A stretch of 64,000 bases of DNA from Streptomyces echinatus. Lineage in GTDB: Bacteria > Actinomycetota > Actinomycetes > Streptomycetales > Streptomycetaceae. Positions within the stretch are counted from its first letter, which is position 1; each line of letters starts with the position of its first letter. The notes beneath the pieces were generated by a model that saw only the letters and a list, made by a program, of their open reading frames with translations, did no database searches and was not told the origin of the DNA. The DNA is taken from positions 248,001 through 312,000 of the forward strand of contig NZ_JACHJK010000003.1 of assembly GCF_014203595.1 (NCBI RefSeq). The letters run 5' to 3'. This document shows, piece after piece, positions 45,204 to 53,387 of this stretch. A program made the translations under genes and the position numbers.

Positions 45204-45362
45204 ATGTGCGGTCGATACGTCTCCACTCGGCGCCCGCAGGACTTGGCGCAGCTGTTCCACGTCGCCCAGTGGCCCGCCACCGAGGCGCTCGCACACCCAG
45301 CGCGATGGCCTTTGTTCGCTCACGCTCGCGCGAGTGCATGTGCCGACCGTACCGACCGCTAG
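45204..45362 (+). pseudogene. SRAP/YedK-family N-terminal remnant
   Basis: ATG 45204 encodes MCGRYVSTRRPQDLAQLFHV AQWPATEALAHP, the start of SRAP (HMCES/YedK) proteins, in which Cys2 forms a crosslink with abasic sites in DNA. After about 33 residues similarity ends, and the frame stops at 45362. The rest of the roughly 230-residue protein is missing. Confidence 0.65.
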
Positions 45363-45373
45363 GGTGCGGCACC

Positions 45374-45829
45374 ATGCACAAGCAGGAAGGACTACTGGTG
45401 GACGAGGGCCCGATCGACTTGATCCGCCTGGAGGGCGAGGGCAACAGCGTCATCCTCCGCCTCACGGGAAGGGAGCGTCCGGACGGCCAGTACGCCGGCG
45501 ATGCGCTGACCGGAGAGTTTCTGGTCGACACGCCGTTCGTGCGCGGAAGCCTCAAGACCTGGGTGCTCCCGGACGACCTGCGCCACTGGCAGGAGGCCCT
45601 GGACGCGCTCGATGCCGGGCAGGGCATCGCGTGGCGCGAGGACACCCGCGGGCCTGAGGTATTCATCGAGCGTGACCTAGAAGGGGAACGGGCACATGTG
45701 ACGATCAGGGACGCCTCATCGTCCTTGACGACGGTGACAGTGACCGTCCCGCTGGTCGATGCCTGGTTCGACGACGCATACAGCCGCTTGGACCTGGCCT
45801 GGAAGACCTGGCCCTTCACCAACGACTGA
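45374..45829 (+). CDS. DUF5959 family protein
   Basis: A 151-residue protein, ATG 45374 (GTG 45398 is possible). The body GPIDLIRLEGEGNSVILRLT GRERPDGQYAGDALTGEFLV, then KTWVLPDDLRHWQEALDALD and VPLVDAWFDDAYSRLDLAWK TWP is the pattern of DUF5959, small acidic actinobacterial proteins of unknown function. No membrane segment or motif for catalysis is seen. It is flanked by an SRAP remnant and an IS5 tail. Confidence 0.75.
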   Translation: MHKQEGLLVDEGPIDLIRLEGEGNSVILRLTGRERPDGQYAGDALTGEFLVDTPFVRGSLKTWVLPDDLRHWQEALDALDAGQGIAWREDTRGPEVFIERDLEGERAHVTIRDASSSLTTVTVTVPLVDAWFDDAYSRLDLAWKTWPFTND

Positions 45830-45849
45830 CAGAGAACTCCACTCATTGT

Positions 45850-45985
45850 GTTAGCAGCTCTTGGAGCTCGTCCCACTTGGTGAGTCTGCGGTGGCAGGAC
45901 GAGGGCGATGAAGGCCGGGAAGTGGTCGGCCTTGCGGTCGTAGCGGGGGTGCGAACGGCGGCGCCCGGCCAGCCAGGACATGTGT
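45850..45985 (-). pseudogene. IS5-like transposase C-terminal remnant
   Basis: The minus strand encodes MSWLAGRRRSHPRYDRKADH FPAFIALVL, and in another frame CHRRLTKWDELQELLTQ at the end. This matches the tail of IS5/IS112-type transposases (SWLAGxRRLHRRYERKAEHF). A similar tail exists at 49610. Confidence 0.6.
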
Positions 45986-46041
45986 CGTAGTGTCCGTGGT
46001 CCGCGTCCGGGGCTTTCTTGCCGCCTCGTGGTGCGCGGGGG

Positions 46042-46076
46042 CCGTAGCCGGTCACGGCCCGCTTGACCGGCTACGG
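46042..46076 (-). terminator. Hairpin after the NmrA gene
   Basis: CCGTAGCCGGTCA (46042-46054) pairs perfectly with TGACCGGCTACGG (46064-46076) around a nine-base loop, 16 bases past the gene end at 46092. Confidence 0.7.
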
Positions 46077-46091
46077 ACTCGCTGTCGTGCC

Positions 46092-46931
46092 TCAGCGGAA
46101 CGCGGCGAGGTGGCGGTCGAGCCAGTCCCCGAAGGAGCGCGGAGCGCGCCCCAGCACTCGTTCTACGTCCGCACTGATCCGTAGCTCGTCGGAGTTCGGG
46201 GCGGCGAGGATGTCCAGGGTGTCGTCGGCGAGTTGCGAGGGTACGAACTGGGCCATCCCGGCCTTGGCCTCGTCGCGGGTGAGTTCGTGAAACCCTACCG
46301 GCGAACCGAGCGCGGCTGCGATGGTCGCCACCTGCTGACGGGGTGTGATGACCTCCGGCCCCGACAGTTCGTACACTCCTCCACTGTGCTGGTCGTCCAA
46401 CAGGCAGGCTGCTGCCACTTCGGCGATGTCGGCCGGGTCGACGACCGGTACCCCGATGTCGCCGAAGGGCGCAGCGGCCGTCCCTTGCGTGCGGATGCTG
46501 TCGGCCCAGGCCAGGGCGTTGGAGGCGAAGCCGCCCGGCCGCACGATGGCCCAGTCCATGCCGGATGACCGCAGGGCGTCCTCGACTACGCGCAGCGCGA
46601 CCCGCGTCGGCCCGAGCGGCCTCGTCGACACGCCTTGCGACGACAGCAGAACGACGCGGCGGACGCCGTTGGCCGCCGCCAGGTCGATGATGTCGGTCGG
46701 CCTCGCTCCGGGGGCGTGAAGGTCACCGGAGAGCAGAAGGAACAGCGCCTTCGCCTGGTACAACGTCGCTGCGAGGCTCGCCGGTTCGGCCAGATCCGCC
46801 GTGACGTGCCGGACCCCGGACGGCACCTCCGCCGAGTGCCGCGAGACCGTCGTCACCTCCTCGTGCGCCTCAGTCAGGGCCTGCGTCAACGGTCGGCCCA
46901 CGTTTCCGGTAGCCCCGGTCACCACGATCAT
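46092..46931 (-). CDS. NmrA-like NAD(P)-binding oxidoreductase
   Basis: A 279-residue protein, ATG 46931 behind GAGGAG. The dinucleotide-binding motif MIVVTGATGNVGRPLTQALT is at the N-terminus, followed by VRHVTADLAEPASLAATLYQ, RRVVLLSSQGVSTRPLGPTR and MDWAIVRPGGFASNALAWAD. The C-terminal half (YELSGPEVITPRQQVATIAA ALGSPVGFHELTRDEA) is typical of the NAD(P)H:quinone-type NmrA family. It is divergent from an HxlR regulator at 47023 with two palindromes between them, so it is probably induced by reactive aldehydes, quinones or oxidants, the usual signals of such pairs. Confidence 0.9.
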   Translation of the reverse strand: MIVVTGATGNVGRPLTQALTEAHEEVTTVSRHSAEVPSGVRHVTADLAEPASLAATLYQAKALFLLLSGDLHAPGARPTDIIDLAAANGVRRVVLLSSQGVSTRPLGPTRVALRVVEDALRSSGMDWAIVRPGGFASNALAWADSIRTQGTAAAPFGDIGVPVVDPADIAEVAAACLLDDQHSGGVYELSGPEVITPRQQVATIAAALGSPVGFHELTRDEAKAGMAQFVPSQLADDTLDILAAPNSDELRISADVERVLGRAPRSFGDWLDRHLAAFR

Positions 46932-46981
46932 GATCAGCTCCTCGTCTGTTGTGCACTGCATCGAGGACGCTAGGAGTCGTG

Positions 46982-47012
46982 CTTACTTTTCGTAAGACCA
47001 TACCTTTTGGTA
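46982..47012. promoter_or_regulatory. Two palindromes in the NmrA-HxlR intergenic region
   Basis: CTTACTTTTCGTAAG (46982-46996) is a perfect five-base-arm inverted repeat, and TACCTTTTGGTA (47001-47012) is a second. Both share a GTAAG/GGTAAG half-site. They sit where the two promoters should be and are probable HxlR operators. Confidence 0.65.
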
Positions 47013-47022
47013 AGCTCCAGTC

Positions 47023-47388
47023 GTGACAGAAGGCCCGCAGCTCTTACAGCCCGAGTCAGGGAAGCGGTATGAGGTGTTTCACACCGACTGCCCTGCACGC
47101 GATGTACTCAGCCACGTCACCAGCAGGTGGGGCGTCTGGGTGTTGATCTCCCTGCGTGGCGGGGACCGCCGGTTCTACGAGCTACGCGAAAGCATCCAGG
47201 GCATCAGCGAGAAGATGCTGGCCCAGAGCCTGCGCGCGCTGGTGCAGGACGAACTGATCTGGCGGGAAGTCGAGTCGACGACGCCGCCGCAGGTGACCTA
47301 CGGATTGACAGAGTTCGGCCGTGACATCGGTGAGTCCCTGGAGGAACTGTTCAACCGGCTCGACGAGCGGATCGTCAACCCTCGCTGA
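47023..47388 (+). CDS. HxlR-family winged-helix regulator
   Basis: A 121-residue protein, GTG 47023. The HxlR domain opens at VFHTDCPARDVLSHVTSRWG VWVLISLRGGDRRFYELRES and includes ISEKMLAQSLRALVQDELIW and PPQVTYGLTEFGRDIGESLE. The cysteine in TDCPARDVL is the conserved redox or electrophile-sensing residue of the family. It is divergent from the NmrA gene, its likely target, with palindromic operators in between that would also allow autoregulation. Confidence 0.92.
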   Translation: MTEGPQLLQPESGKRYEVFHTDCPARDVLSHVTSRWGVWVLISLRGGDRRFYELRESIQGISEKMLAQSLRALVQDELIWREVESTTPPQVTYGLTEFGRDIGESLEELFNRLDERIVNPR

Positions 47389-48274
47389 CGGGGTGAAACA
47401 CCGCCGTCCTGTGCTGCCGGCGCCGCCCAGTCCACCGAACCGGTCGCCCAGTCCTAACACTTCGTCAGCGACTATCGCTCAACCCCTCGGACTCCGCCCG
47501 CTGCCCGATAGCTGCAAGCCTGCGGCATCGACCCCGGACACATGTGCCGTACCGGCCCCCGTGACCGTCCGGTCCAAGCCAGCCTCCCCTACCGGGATCC
47601 GACCATTCGGCGTGCCAGTCTTGGCAAGGCCCCAGGACCGGGGCTCTCTCCGGCCGGAAGACAACCGTGGCATCCATCGCGGTTGCCCGGAACCCCGGCC
47701 CGATCGGGGAGGAAGCGGCACCTGCGGTGCCCCGACTCTTGCTGCTGCAGAAAGCCCGAGACGGCCCGCCCACCCCCGCCTCTCGGTCCACACCGGGAAG
47801 GCGACGAGACCTTGGCCCGGCGAGCGGTCGAACGCGCGCGCCCTCATCCGCGGAGGATTCAGAGGACACGAACAGAGACCGCGCTCGCGAAACAGGCGCA
47901 CGTCAAGTAGCGAGGCGCCTGTGCGGTGCAGGTCCCAGGCCACGAAGCCGGCGGCCGCCCGCTTGGCATGACACCCGCGACGCCGGGGGTGCAGCGGGCG
48001 CCACCGTGCCAGCCACGTGAACCAGTCCTCGGCGGCGTAGGGCACGCACCATACGCCGCTCCCAGGAGTCGCTCCGCGAAGATCCCGGGAGGGCAAGGGG
48101 TCATCGGCTCGAACGGCGGCGGCCCGGCCTACATGTGAAGCTCCTCCCAGCCGACCTGGTCACCTTCTACGTCTGCACCGGCGACGTCATCTGGACGGAC
48201 GTCGGCAACGGCTACTTCACATCACCGTGAGACCAGGCACGCAGCTGGATCCACCGTGACCGCACCACAGCTCG
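47389..48274. other. Long stretch without a supported gene
   Basis: Around 880 bases. A short plus-strand frame ending at 48230 (VKLLPADLVTFYVCTGDVIW TDVGNGYFTSP) has natural composition but is only 32 codons. A minus-strand frame around 47900-48050 (AAEDWFTWLARWRPLHPRRR) is uncertain. The area is probably decayed sequence. Confidence 0.35.
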
Positions 48275-49000
48275 TCAGTGCCGGCAGGACGGCCGGACGC
48301 TGAGCAGCTCGGTCCGCAGCACGGGCGTGCCGTCGACAGGCGCCGGGTCCTGCGCAGTTGGCTCGATACCGCCAGCGGCGATCTTGTCGAGCGTCTTCAG
48401 GCCGGCGGCACCGACCGTGCCGAACACCGTGTAGTTCGGTCGCAGCGCGGAGTCGCCGTAGACGACGAAGAATTGCGAACCGTTCGTGTTCGGCCCGGCG
48501 TTGGCCATCGCCAGCAGGCCGCGCCCGTAAAGACGACGGACGCCGGTCGGATCGCTCGGTGCCGGCGGCAGGTCCACCGGCAGCTCGTCCTTGTACTTGT
48601 ACCCCGGCCCGCCTTCGCCAGTGCTGGTCGGGTCGCCGCACTGCAGGACCTTCAGCGTCGGATACGCCGTCAGCCGATGGCACACCGTACGGTCGTAGAA
48701 CCGGTGCTGCGCCAGGTGCACGAAGCTCTGGACCGTGCACGGCGCCTTCGCCCGGTCCAGACGCAGCGGGAGCGGGCCCTGACTGGTCGGGACAGCCATA
48801 TCGAGCGCACCGTGACTGGGGGTGTGCCGCGGGTCGGGCGGCAGGGGAACCGGCCGCGCCGCGGGCTCGTCCGGGGTCTGGGTGTACTGGCAAGGACCGT
48901 GCGTGGTTCGCGGCGGGCCGTCGGAAGCGGAGGCGGTGGTGCCGCCCCCGGACACGACCAATGCCGCTGCCGCCAATGCGGTCATGAGAGCTCGGTTCAC
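48275..49000 (-). CDS. Secreted cyclophilin-type peptidyl-prolyl isomerase
   Basis: A 241-residue protein, GTG 49000 behind GGAGGGTG. The signal peptide is VNRALMTALAAAALVVSGGG with a TTASASD cleavage region. The cyclophilin fold is visible in AKAPCTVQSFVHLAQHRFYD RTVCHRL, LLAMANAGPNTNGSQFFVVY GDSALRPNYTVFGTV. The catalytic arginine of typical cyclophilins (FHRV) is here CHRL, the His-Arg pair being kept, and the NGSQFF motif is intact. It would assist folding of exported proteins. Two cysteines near it could form a disulfide. Confidence 0.88.
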   Translation of the reverse strand: MNRALMTALAAAALVVSGGGTTASASDGPPRTTHGPCQYTQTPDEPAARPVPLPPDPRHTPSHGALDMAVPTSQGPLPLRLDRAKAPCTVQSFVHLAQHRFYDRTVCHRLTAYPTLKVLQCGDPTSTGEGGPGYKYKDELPVDLPPAPSDPTGVRRLYGRGLLAMANAGPNTNGSQFFVVYGDSALRPNYTVFGTVGAAGLKTLDKIAAGGIEPTAQDPAPVDGTPVLRTELLSVRPSCRH

Positions 49001-49208
49001 CCTGCACACCCTCCAAAAGATCGTCAGATTTCGGAGCGGTCGCAGTCTAAGGCGCGGCCCGGCCGGCGAGAACCCGCCCGCAAGCCACTTCCGCCTCCCA
49101 GCCTTCGGCCCGCGGCCGCAGGCCACTCAGGCGTCGTTTCCTTTGATGGGCCCGGCTGCAGGGCCTCAGCGGGGTGCAGTTGTACATCATCGCTGATCAA
49201 CGTGCCGC

Positions 49209-49481
49209 GTGACGCGGTTCCGTGATGCCCTGGAGGGATACGCGCAGATGTGGTCCATCGCCGACAACGCGCATCGAGTGCAGTGGACCTTTGTGCCGTT
49301 CGAGACTGTCGGCCCGCTTCGGTTCGGCATGAGCATTGAGGAAGTGGCCACGACGATGGGTGCACAGGGCTTCACCAGCACTCATTCTTCGATGACCCGG
49401 CAGCACGGTGCTCTGGTGCAGCGGGCTGGCTTTCGCTCCAAGAAAACTCGGGCTGTTGGTGCGGGCTCAGCGAGCCGGTGA
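49209..49481 (+). CDS. Short hypothetical, likely truncated
   Basis: A frame of about 90 codons containing WTFVPFETVGPLRFGMSIEE VATTMGAQGFTSTHSS. The central part (VGPLRFGMSIEEV) resembles the opening of small actinobacterial proteins with a GxLRFGMxxxEV signature. After residue 65 the sequence becomes basic and loses similarity. It may be an N-terminal fragment. No clear start signal is seen. Confidence 0.3.
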   Translation: MTRFRDALEGYAQMWSIADNAHRVQWTFVPFETVGPLRFGMSIEEVATTMGAQGFTSTHSSMTRQHGALVQRAGFRSKKTRAVGAGSASR

Positions 49482-49609
49482 CGTCCTCCTGTCAAGGATC
49501 TTCTTCGTCGGTAACTTCCAGGATTGGGCCTGCACGGTGCATGACTGCGTTCCGGTCGACGAGTGGGACATTCGTTGACGCCCAGCCAGTGGCATCGGCT
49601 GCAGCTACA

Positions 49610-49734
49610 TCTGGCGAGCCTGCGATAGTTGATCAAGCTTGCGGCGACGCCGGCGAAGGCGAGGAAGTGTTCGGCCTTGCACTCGTAGCGGCGGTGGGGG
49701 CGGCGGCAACCGGCCAGCCAGGACAGCGTTCCCA
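49610..49734 (-). pseudogene. IS5-like transposase C-terminal remnant
   Basis: The minus strand encodes TLSWLAGCRRPHRRYECKAE HFLAFAGVAASLINYRRLAR, the tail of IS5/IS112-type transposases. At 49735 it borders directly on a 44-bp piece of a copy of the gene at 51591. Confidence 0.7.
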
Positions 49735-49778
49735 ACCAGCGGCTACGACATCTACATCACCGACTCCTACGCGTCCGG
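49735..49778 (+). repeat. 44-bp direct repeat, copy 1
   Basis: Identical over 44 bases to 51828-51871 inside the small secreted-protein gene. It encodes SGYDIYITDSYASG in both places. Here the rest of the gene is gone and an IS5 tail adjoins its left edge, so it is the remnant of a paralogue interrupted by the IS. Confidence 0.8.
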
Positions 49779-49904
49779 GGGGCCCGGAGATGGCGAAAGC
49801 CGCCCACCTGAATCCCCCGTGGCGGGCGACTCGTGCCATGGCGTGCAGAGATCGAGATCGGCGGCGGCAACATAAGCGTCCTAGGCCGCTGGACGACACC
49901 GGCA

Positions 49905-49953
49905 TGACGCCGGCGGCGGGATTCGAACCCGCGTCACTCTCTTGACAGGAGAA
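49905..49953 (-). tRNA. tRNA-like 3' half (Asp-type anticodon GTC), degenerate
   Basis: On the minus strand a T arm GCGGG-TTCGAAT-CCCGC (49932-49916) has five paired bases and a normal loop. Before it a five-pair anticodon stem carries the loop CTGTCAA, i.e. anticodon GTC. The acceptor 3' strand CGCCGGC follows, but no matching 5' strand or D arm is present. This is a partial tRNA, of the sort left at attachment sites of integrating elements. It is probably not functional. Confidence 0.45.
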
Positions 49954-50196
49954 GTAGCCGCTGCCTGCGCACCTGCACTGCCGAGACGGTAACGCGACCC
50001 CCTGTGCTCGCGCAGCCCAGTTTCCACCAGCCTGCCCGGCCGGAGGGTCTCGTCGGGACGGGCAAGGATGCCGTGGTGGCTGCCGCGCCGGAGGACCTGC
50101 GGGTCGTCCTGGCCCCAGTCGAACGCGAGGGCCACCTCTGACCCGCACGGTGGCGGGACCTCGCCCGGCTGGGACGAGATCAGGGCCGGTGACACA

Positions 50197-50676
50197 TCAC
50201 TCGATTCCGAGGGGTCCGATGCCCAGGTCCTCGCGCATGAGGCGACGCATCTGCGCCATAGCCTTGCGTCGCCGCTCAATCAGGGGCGCGTCGTCGGCAG
50301 AGCCGACGGCCACTCCACGGGCATAGGCGTCGCGAATCGCGCGCAGGCGGTGGAACGCCTCGTTCCCCGCCTCCACGACCTGCGGCGGGCCCACGAGCCA
50401 GAGCCGTTCGCTTGCCGTGTAGAGGCCGGTACCGCGTACGGCTTCCCGCACCGCCGCGTCGCGTGCCGACTCGGACATGTGGTCGCCCAGGGCGACGGCT
50501 CGTATCTCCTCACCCGCGGCTTTCAGGGCGGAAACGTACTCCGTGTAGACCTCGCGCCGTACTTCCAGAGCGTGCCTGGCTTCCTCCCGCCGCCACCGGC
50601 TGCGGTCAGCGATCAAAGTGGCTGCAATGCCGATGACGGCACCGGTCAGTGTAGAGAGCAGGGGCGTCCATTCCAT
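50197..50676 (-). CDS. Membrane-anchored hypothetical protein
   Basis: A 159-residue protein from ATG 50676. One N-terminal helix (LLSTLTGAVIGIAATLIADR) is followed by a coiled, charged body: RREEARHALEVRREVYTEYV SALKAAGEEIRAVALGDH, YTASERLWLVGPPQVVEAGN EAFHRLRAIRDAYARG. This layout occurs in many Streptomyces proteins of unknown function. A motif for an enzyme is not seen. Confidence 0.65.
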   Translation of the reverse strand: MEWTPLLSTLTGAVIGIAATLIADRSRWRREEARHALEVRREVYTEYVSALKAAGEEIRAVALGDHMSESARDAAVREAVRGTGLYTASERLWLVGPPQVVEAGNEAFHRLRAIRDAYARGVAVGSADDAPLIERRRKAMAQMRRLMREDLGIGPLGIE

Positions 50677-50742
50677 GTGCCGCAGCTTGTCGAAACCGGC
50701 GTGCTGGCACCAGTGCTTCGTGCTGCCGGACACTGGCAGGCG

Positions 50743-51144
50743 TCAAGCGCGGCGTGGGTGGGGCCGGGCGCAGCGGACACAGGTGGTCGCCGCCGGACGG
50801 ATCTCCAGGCGTTCGGGCGGAATCGTCCCGCCGCACCCTTCGCACTGCCCGTACTGTCCCTGTTCGAGGCGCTCCAGTGCCCGGTCCAGCTCTTTCAGGT
50901 GCTCGCGCGTCTGCGCCATCAGCGCGGCGACGTGGGCCCGCTCGAAGGCGGTGGTGCCCCCTTCGGGGTCGTGCTCGTCGTCCACCGCGACCAGGGCGTT
51001 CGCCGCGACGATCCCGTCGAAGTCGCGGCTCAGCGCGGCCGCCCGAGCGAGGGTGTCGGCGCGGTCGGCCGCGAGACGTGCCCGGACGGTCGAGAAGTCG
51101 GACGGGCCAGATTCGTCGTGGCCGTAGCGGGATGTATCGCCCAT
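50743..51144 (-). CDS. DksA/TraR-type zinc-finger protein
   Basis: A 133-residue protein from ATG 51144 (the frame is open further upstream without coding character). A coiled region (FERAHVAALMAQTREHLKEL DRALERLEQGQYGQCEGCGG) precedes the C4 zinc finger CEGCGGTIPPERLEIRPAAT TCVRCA. In DksA-like proteins the coiled coil enters the RNA polymerase secondary channel. It lacks an obvious acidic tip motif, so its effect on polymerase is uncertain. No ribosome site is clear. Confidence 0.8.
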   Translation of the reverse strand: MGDTSRYGHDESGPSDFSTVRARLAADRADTLARAAALSRDFDGIVAANALVAVDDEHDPEGGTTAFERAHVAALMAQTREHLKELDRALERLEQGQYGQCEGCGGTIPPERLEIRPAATTCVRCARPHPRRA

Positions 51145-51590
51145 GCTGAGGCAACGCTGATGCACGGTTACCGATTCCCGGCCGCCACCCACCAGCGCCG
51201 GTCCCGGAACGCGTTGCGCCTCGTCCAGCTCCAGCAGGCGAGGCTGTCGTAGCCCGTTCACCAGCACCAGGTCGCCCTCCCCGCCCCGCGCGACAGGCGC
51301 CTGCCCAGCTCGCACCACCGCGGCGGGCCCCAGCGACGACCGCACGACAGGCATACGGACTGACCAGCCCCCAAACACCCCACCCCATGACGCCACCACC
51401 GACTCCCCTCACCACCGACACGAGCCGAGAGATCGCACATGAATGCGGGTCCTGAACGAGGCGCGCGCCCGAGCACACCGTCAGGGGCGGGCTTCGTGCG
51501 CCTGGAAGATGCGCCCCATTACGCTCTGCGCACGGATGCATTCACTCCGTAACTTATTGGGTGTCTTCCCCCGTACACCCGGAGGCTCAG
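51145..51590. other. Intergenic region before the small secreted-protein gene
   Basis: No gene is supported. The site GGAGG at 51580-51584 belongs to the next gene. Confidence 0.45.
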
Positions 51591-51953
51591 TTGACACGCA
51601 CCCGAGTTCTCATCCTGATCACCGTCGCCGTTCTCACGGGCGGCACCGCCACGGCCGGTGCCGCCGTCGTGGACGGCGGCACCAAGGAGGCTGCCAAGCC
51701 GAAGGCCACCCTTCGGGCCGCGCACGGCCAGTACGAGGGCGCCCCCTCCAACGTCCCCGCGGGCGGACAGAACAGCGCGGGGGTGAGCTGCCCGGCCGGC
51801 CAGGTGCCCACGGGAGGCGGCGCCCGGACCAGCGGCTACGACATCTACATCACCGACTCCTACGCGTCCGGCTCCGGTTGGACAGTCCTCGGCAAGAACA
51901 TCGGCAGCACGCAGCAGTCACTGCGGGCCGTCGTCGTCTGCACCGTTCCCTGA
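51591..51953 (+). CDS. Small secreted protein (TTG start)
   Basis: A 120-residue protein. The TTG at 51591 is the best start because GGAGG lies six bases upstream and the signal peptide begins there: TRTRVLILITVAVLTGGTAT followed by AGAAV. The mature part has two cysteines (GVSCPAGQVPTGGGARTSGY and VVVCTVP), likely a disulfide, and the segment YDIYITDSYASGSGWTVLGK. I do not recognise the family; it resembles small exported Streptomyces proteins seen near the spore or hyphal surface. A strong terminator follows. A 44-bp copy of its centre exists at 49735. Confidence 0.75.
   Translation: MTRTRVLILITVAVLTGGTATAGAAVVDGGTKEAAKPKATLRAAHGQYEGAPSNVPAGGQNSAGVSCPAGQVPTGGGARTSGYDIYITDSYASGSGWTVLGKNIGSTQQSLRAVVVCTVP
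51828..51871 (+). repeat. 44-bp direct repeat, copy 2
   Basis: Inside the secreted-protein gene; identical to 49735-49778. Confidence 0.8.
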
Positions 51954-51974
51954 GACCCGGCTCCTACGGCGCCG

Positions 51975-52012
51975 CCACGGTGGCGACGGCACTCACACCG
52001 CCGCCACCGTGG
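51975..52012 (+). terminator. Strong hairpin after the secreted-protein gene
   Basis: CCACGGTGGCGACGG (51975-51989) pairs with CCGCCGCCACCGTGG (51998-52012), 14 of 15 bases, with an eight-base loop, 22 bases past the stop. The following 300 bases to 52321 contain no supported gene. Confidence 0.75.
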
Positions 52013-52321
52013 ACAACCGGGCACCACGCCGAGGGCCGCCTCCAGCGGCGGGGCCCAGGTGACCTGGTGTCCGTACCAGGGCGGGCCCGGCTGGCGTTGC
52101 GAAGGCCCGCGCAACATCTACCGCACACTCAGCGCAACAGATCCGCCCCCCTTGGGGCCTCATCACGAGGAACGGGGCGGACGCATGACCACCCGGCAGG
52201 CCTGAACCGGGTCACGGATCGCCCTGCAGGGGCTCCGAGTCGGAGCCTGAGCCGGCCGGCGGCCGAAGGCCCAAGGCCGAGCCGAACGCGGACGGATCGG
52301 GCCGGAAGAGCCGCCATACGA

Positions 52322-53008
52322 TCATTCCACTGTGGCTGGACCCTTCAGTCGGTGAGAAGCGACTCCGGACGCGAAGGCGAGGATGTGCGGGACCGCTTCG
52401 CGCAGACTCGCGAAGTGACGATGCACGCCATCGACTGCCGCAGGGGTGTTGACGCCCCATACCGTCATCCCGGCATTCAACCCGGACTGAATTCCGGAGG
52501 GGGCGTCCTCAATGACCAGGCAGTCCTCCGGCCTCGCACCCAGTTGCGCGGCTGCCTGCAGATACGGCACCGGCGACGGCTTGCCTTCCGCCACGGCGGC
52601 GGCGTCCACGACAACCCTCGGGACCGGCAGGCCCGTCCGTGCGAAACGTCCACGTACTCGGTGCTCATAGTTGGAGGTCACCAGTGCCCAGGCCCCGGGC
52701 TTCAGGGCATTCAGCAGTTCCGAGGCGCCACCGAAGGCCGTATATGAGCCGGATCGAACGTCCTCGTCCTCCAGCTCATGCAGTGCGGCCAGACACTCCC
52801 GGGGGTCCTGGCCCGGGGCAACCTGGGCGAACGTTTCCATCGGCCTCGTCCGCAGTGCCACTCGGTAGACCTCATCAGGGTCCAATCCGTAGCGCCCGGC
52901 CCAGGTGTGCCAGACCAGGCGCTGATTGTCCACGGCATCGATCAACGTGCCATCGACATCGAACAGGACATACATCGTCGCAGCAGGACGGCCAGGTTCA
53001 CTGATCAC
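52322..53008 (-). CDS. HAD-superfamily hydrolase
   Basis: A 228-residue protein (GTG 53008; ATG 52975 gives a shorter form beginning MYVLFDVDGTLIDAVDNQ). HAD motif I is FDVDGTLID, motif II AWALVTSNYEH, motif III the lysine in VAEGKPSPVPYLQAAAQLG, and motif IV CLVIEDAPSGIQSGLNAG. The cap domain between motifs I and II is of the phosphoglycolate/beta-phosphoglucomutase type. It hydrolyses a small phosphate ester, not identified. It lies downstream of the NRPS operon on the same strand but is separated by an IS5 relic, so membership is unlikely. Confidence 0.88.
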   Translation of the reverse strand: MISEPGRPAATMYVLFDVDGTLIDAVDNQRLVWHTWAGRYGLDPDEVYRVALRTRPMETFAQVAPGQDPRECLAALHELEDEDVRSGSYTAFGGASELLNALKPGAWALVTSNYEHRVRGRFARTGLPVPRVVVDAAAVAEGKPSPVPYLQAAAQLGARPEDCLVIEDAPSGIQSGLNAGMTVWGVNTPAAVDGVHRHFASLREAVPHILAFASGVASHRLKGPATVE

Positions 53009-53105
53009 GCCTCGATCATGTCATCAGGCCCTGAACAGGCACTTTGCGGGACGCGCCTTGGCCGAGATGCCCGTTCCGGTATTTCTTGCGCCGGCAGCAA
53101 GACTT

Positions 53106-53262
53106 CATGTGCGCCGCTGATCGCATCATCGACCAGACGGCTCCTCTGCCGGCCCTGCAGCAGCGCCACCTGGTCAGCGCCAGCCGTTCAGCTCCGCCAC
53201 CGTGTTGACCGTCGACAGCACCTCGGTGCCCACCTGCGTTCACACCGTGGCCGGCGTGGTGA
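53106..53262 (+). pseudogene. IS5-family transposase remnant
   Basis: MCAADRIIDQTAPLPALQQR and, after a frame change near 53180, ATVLTVDSTSVPTCVHTVAG V. They match AADRIIDHLGPxLALQQR and TVLIVDGTLVPTRDHTVAG of IS5 transposases. The DDE aspartate is kept in VDS but the protein is only a fragment. It separates the HAD gene from the NRPS operon. Confidence 0.65.
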
Positions 53263-53387
53263 TGCCGTTCGCAGGGAGCTGAGGGAGATCGCTCACGCCA
53301 GGGCGACTATGGACAACCGGCGGCTGCGAGGCCAGGGTTGGCAGGCCGGGGCGCGGTGGTCGGGCCGCTCCTGTCGGGATGGTGCGG

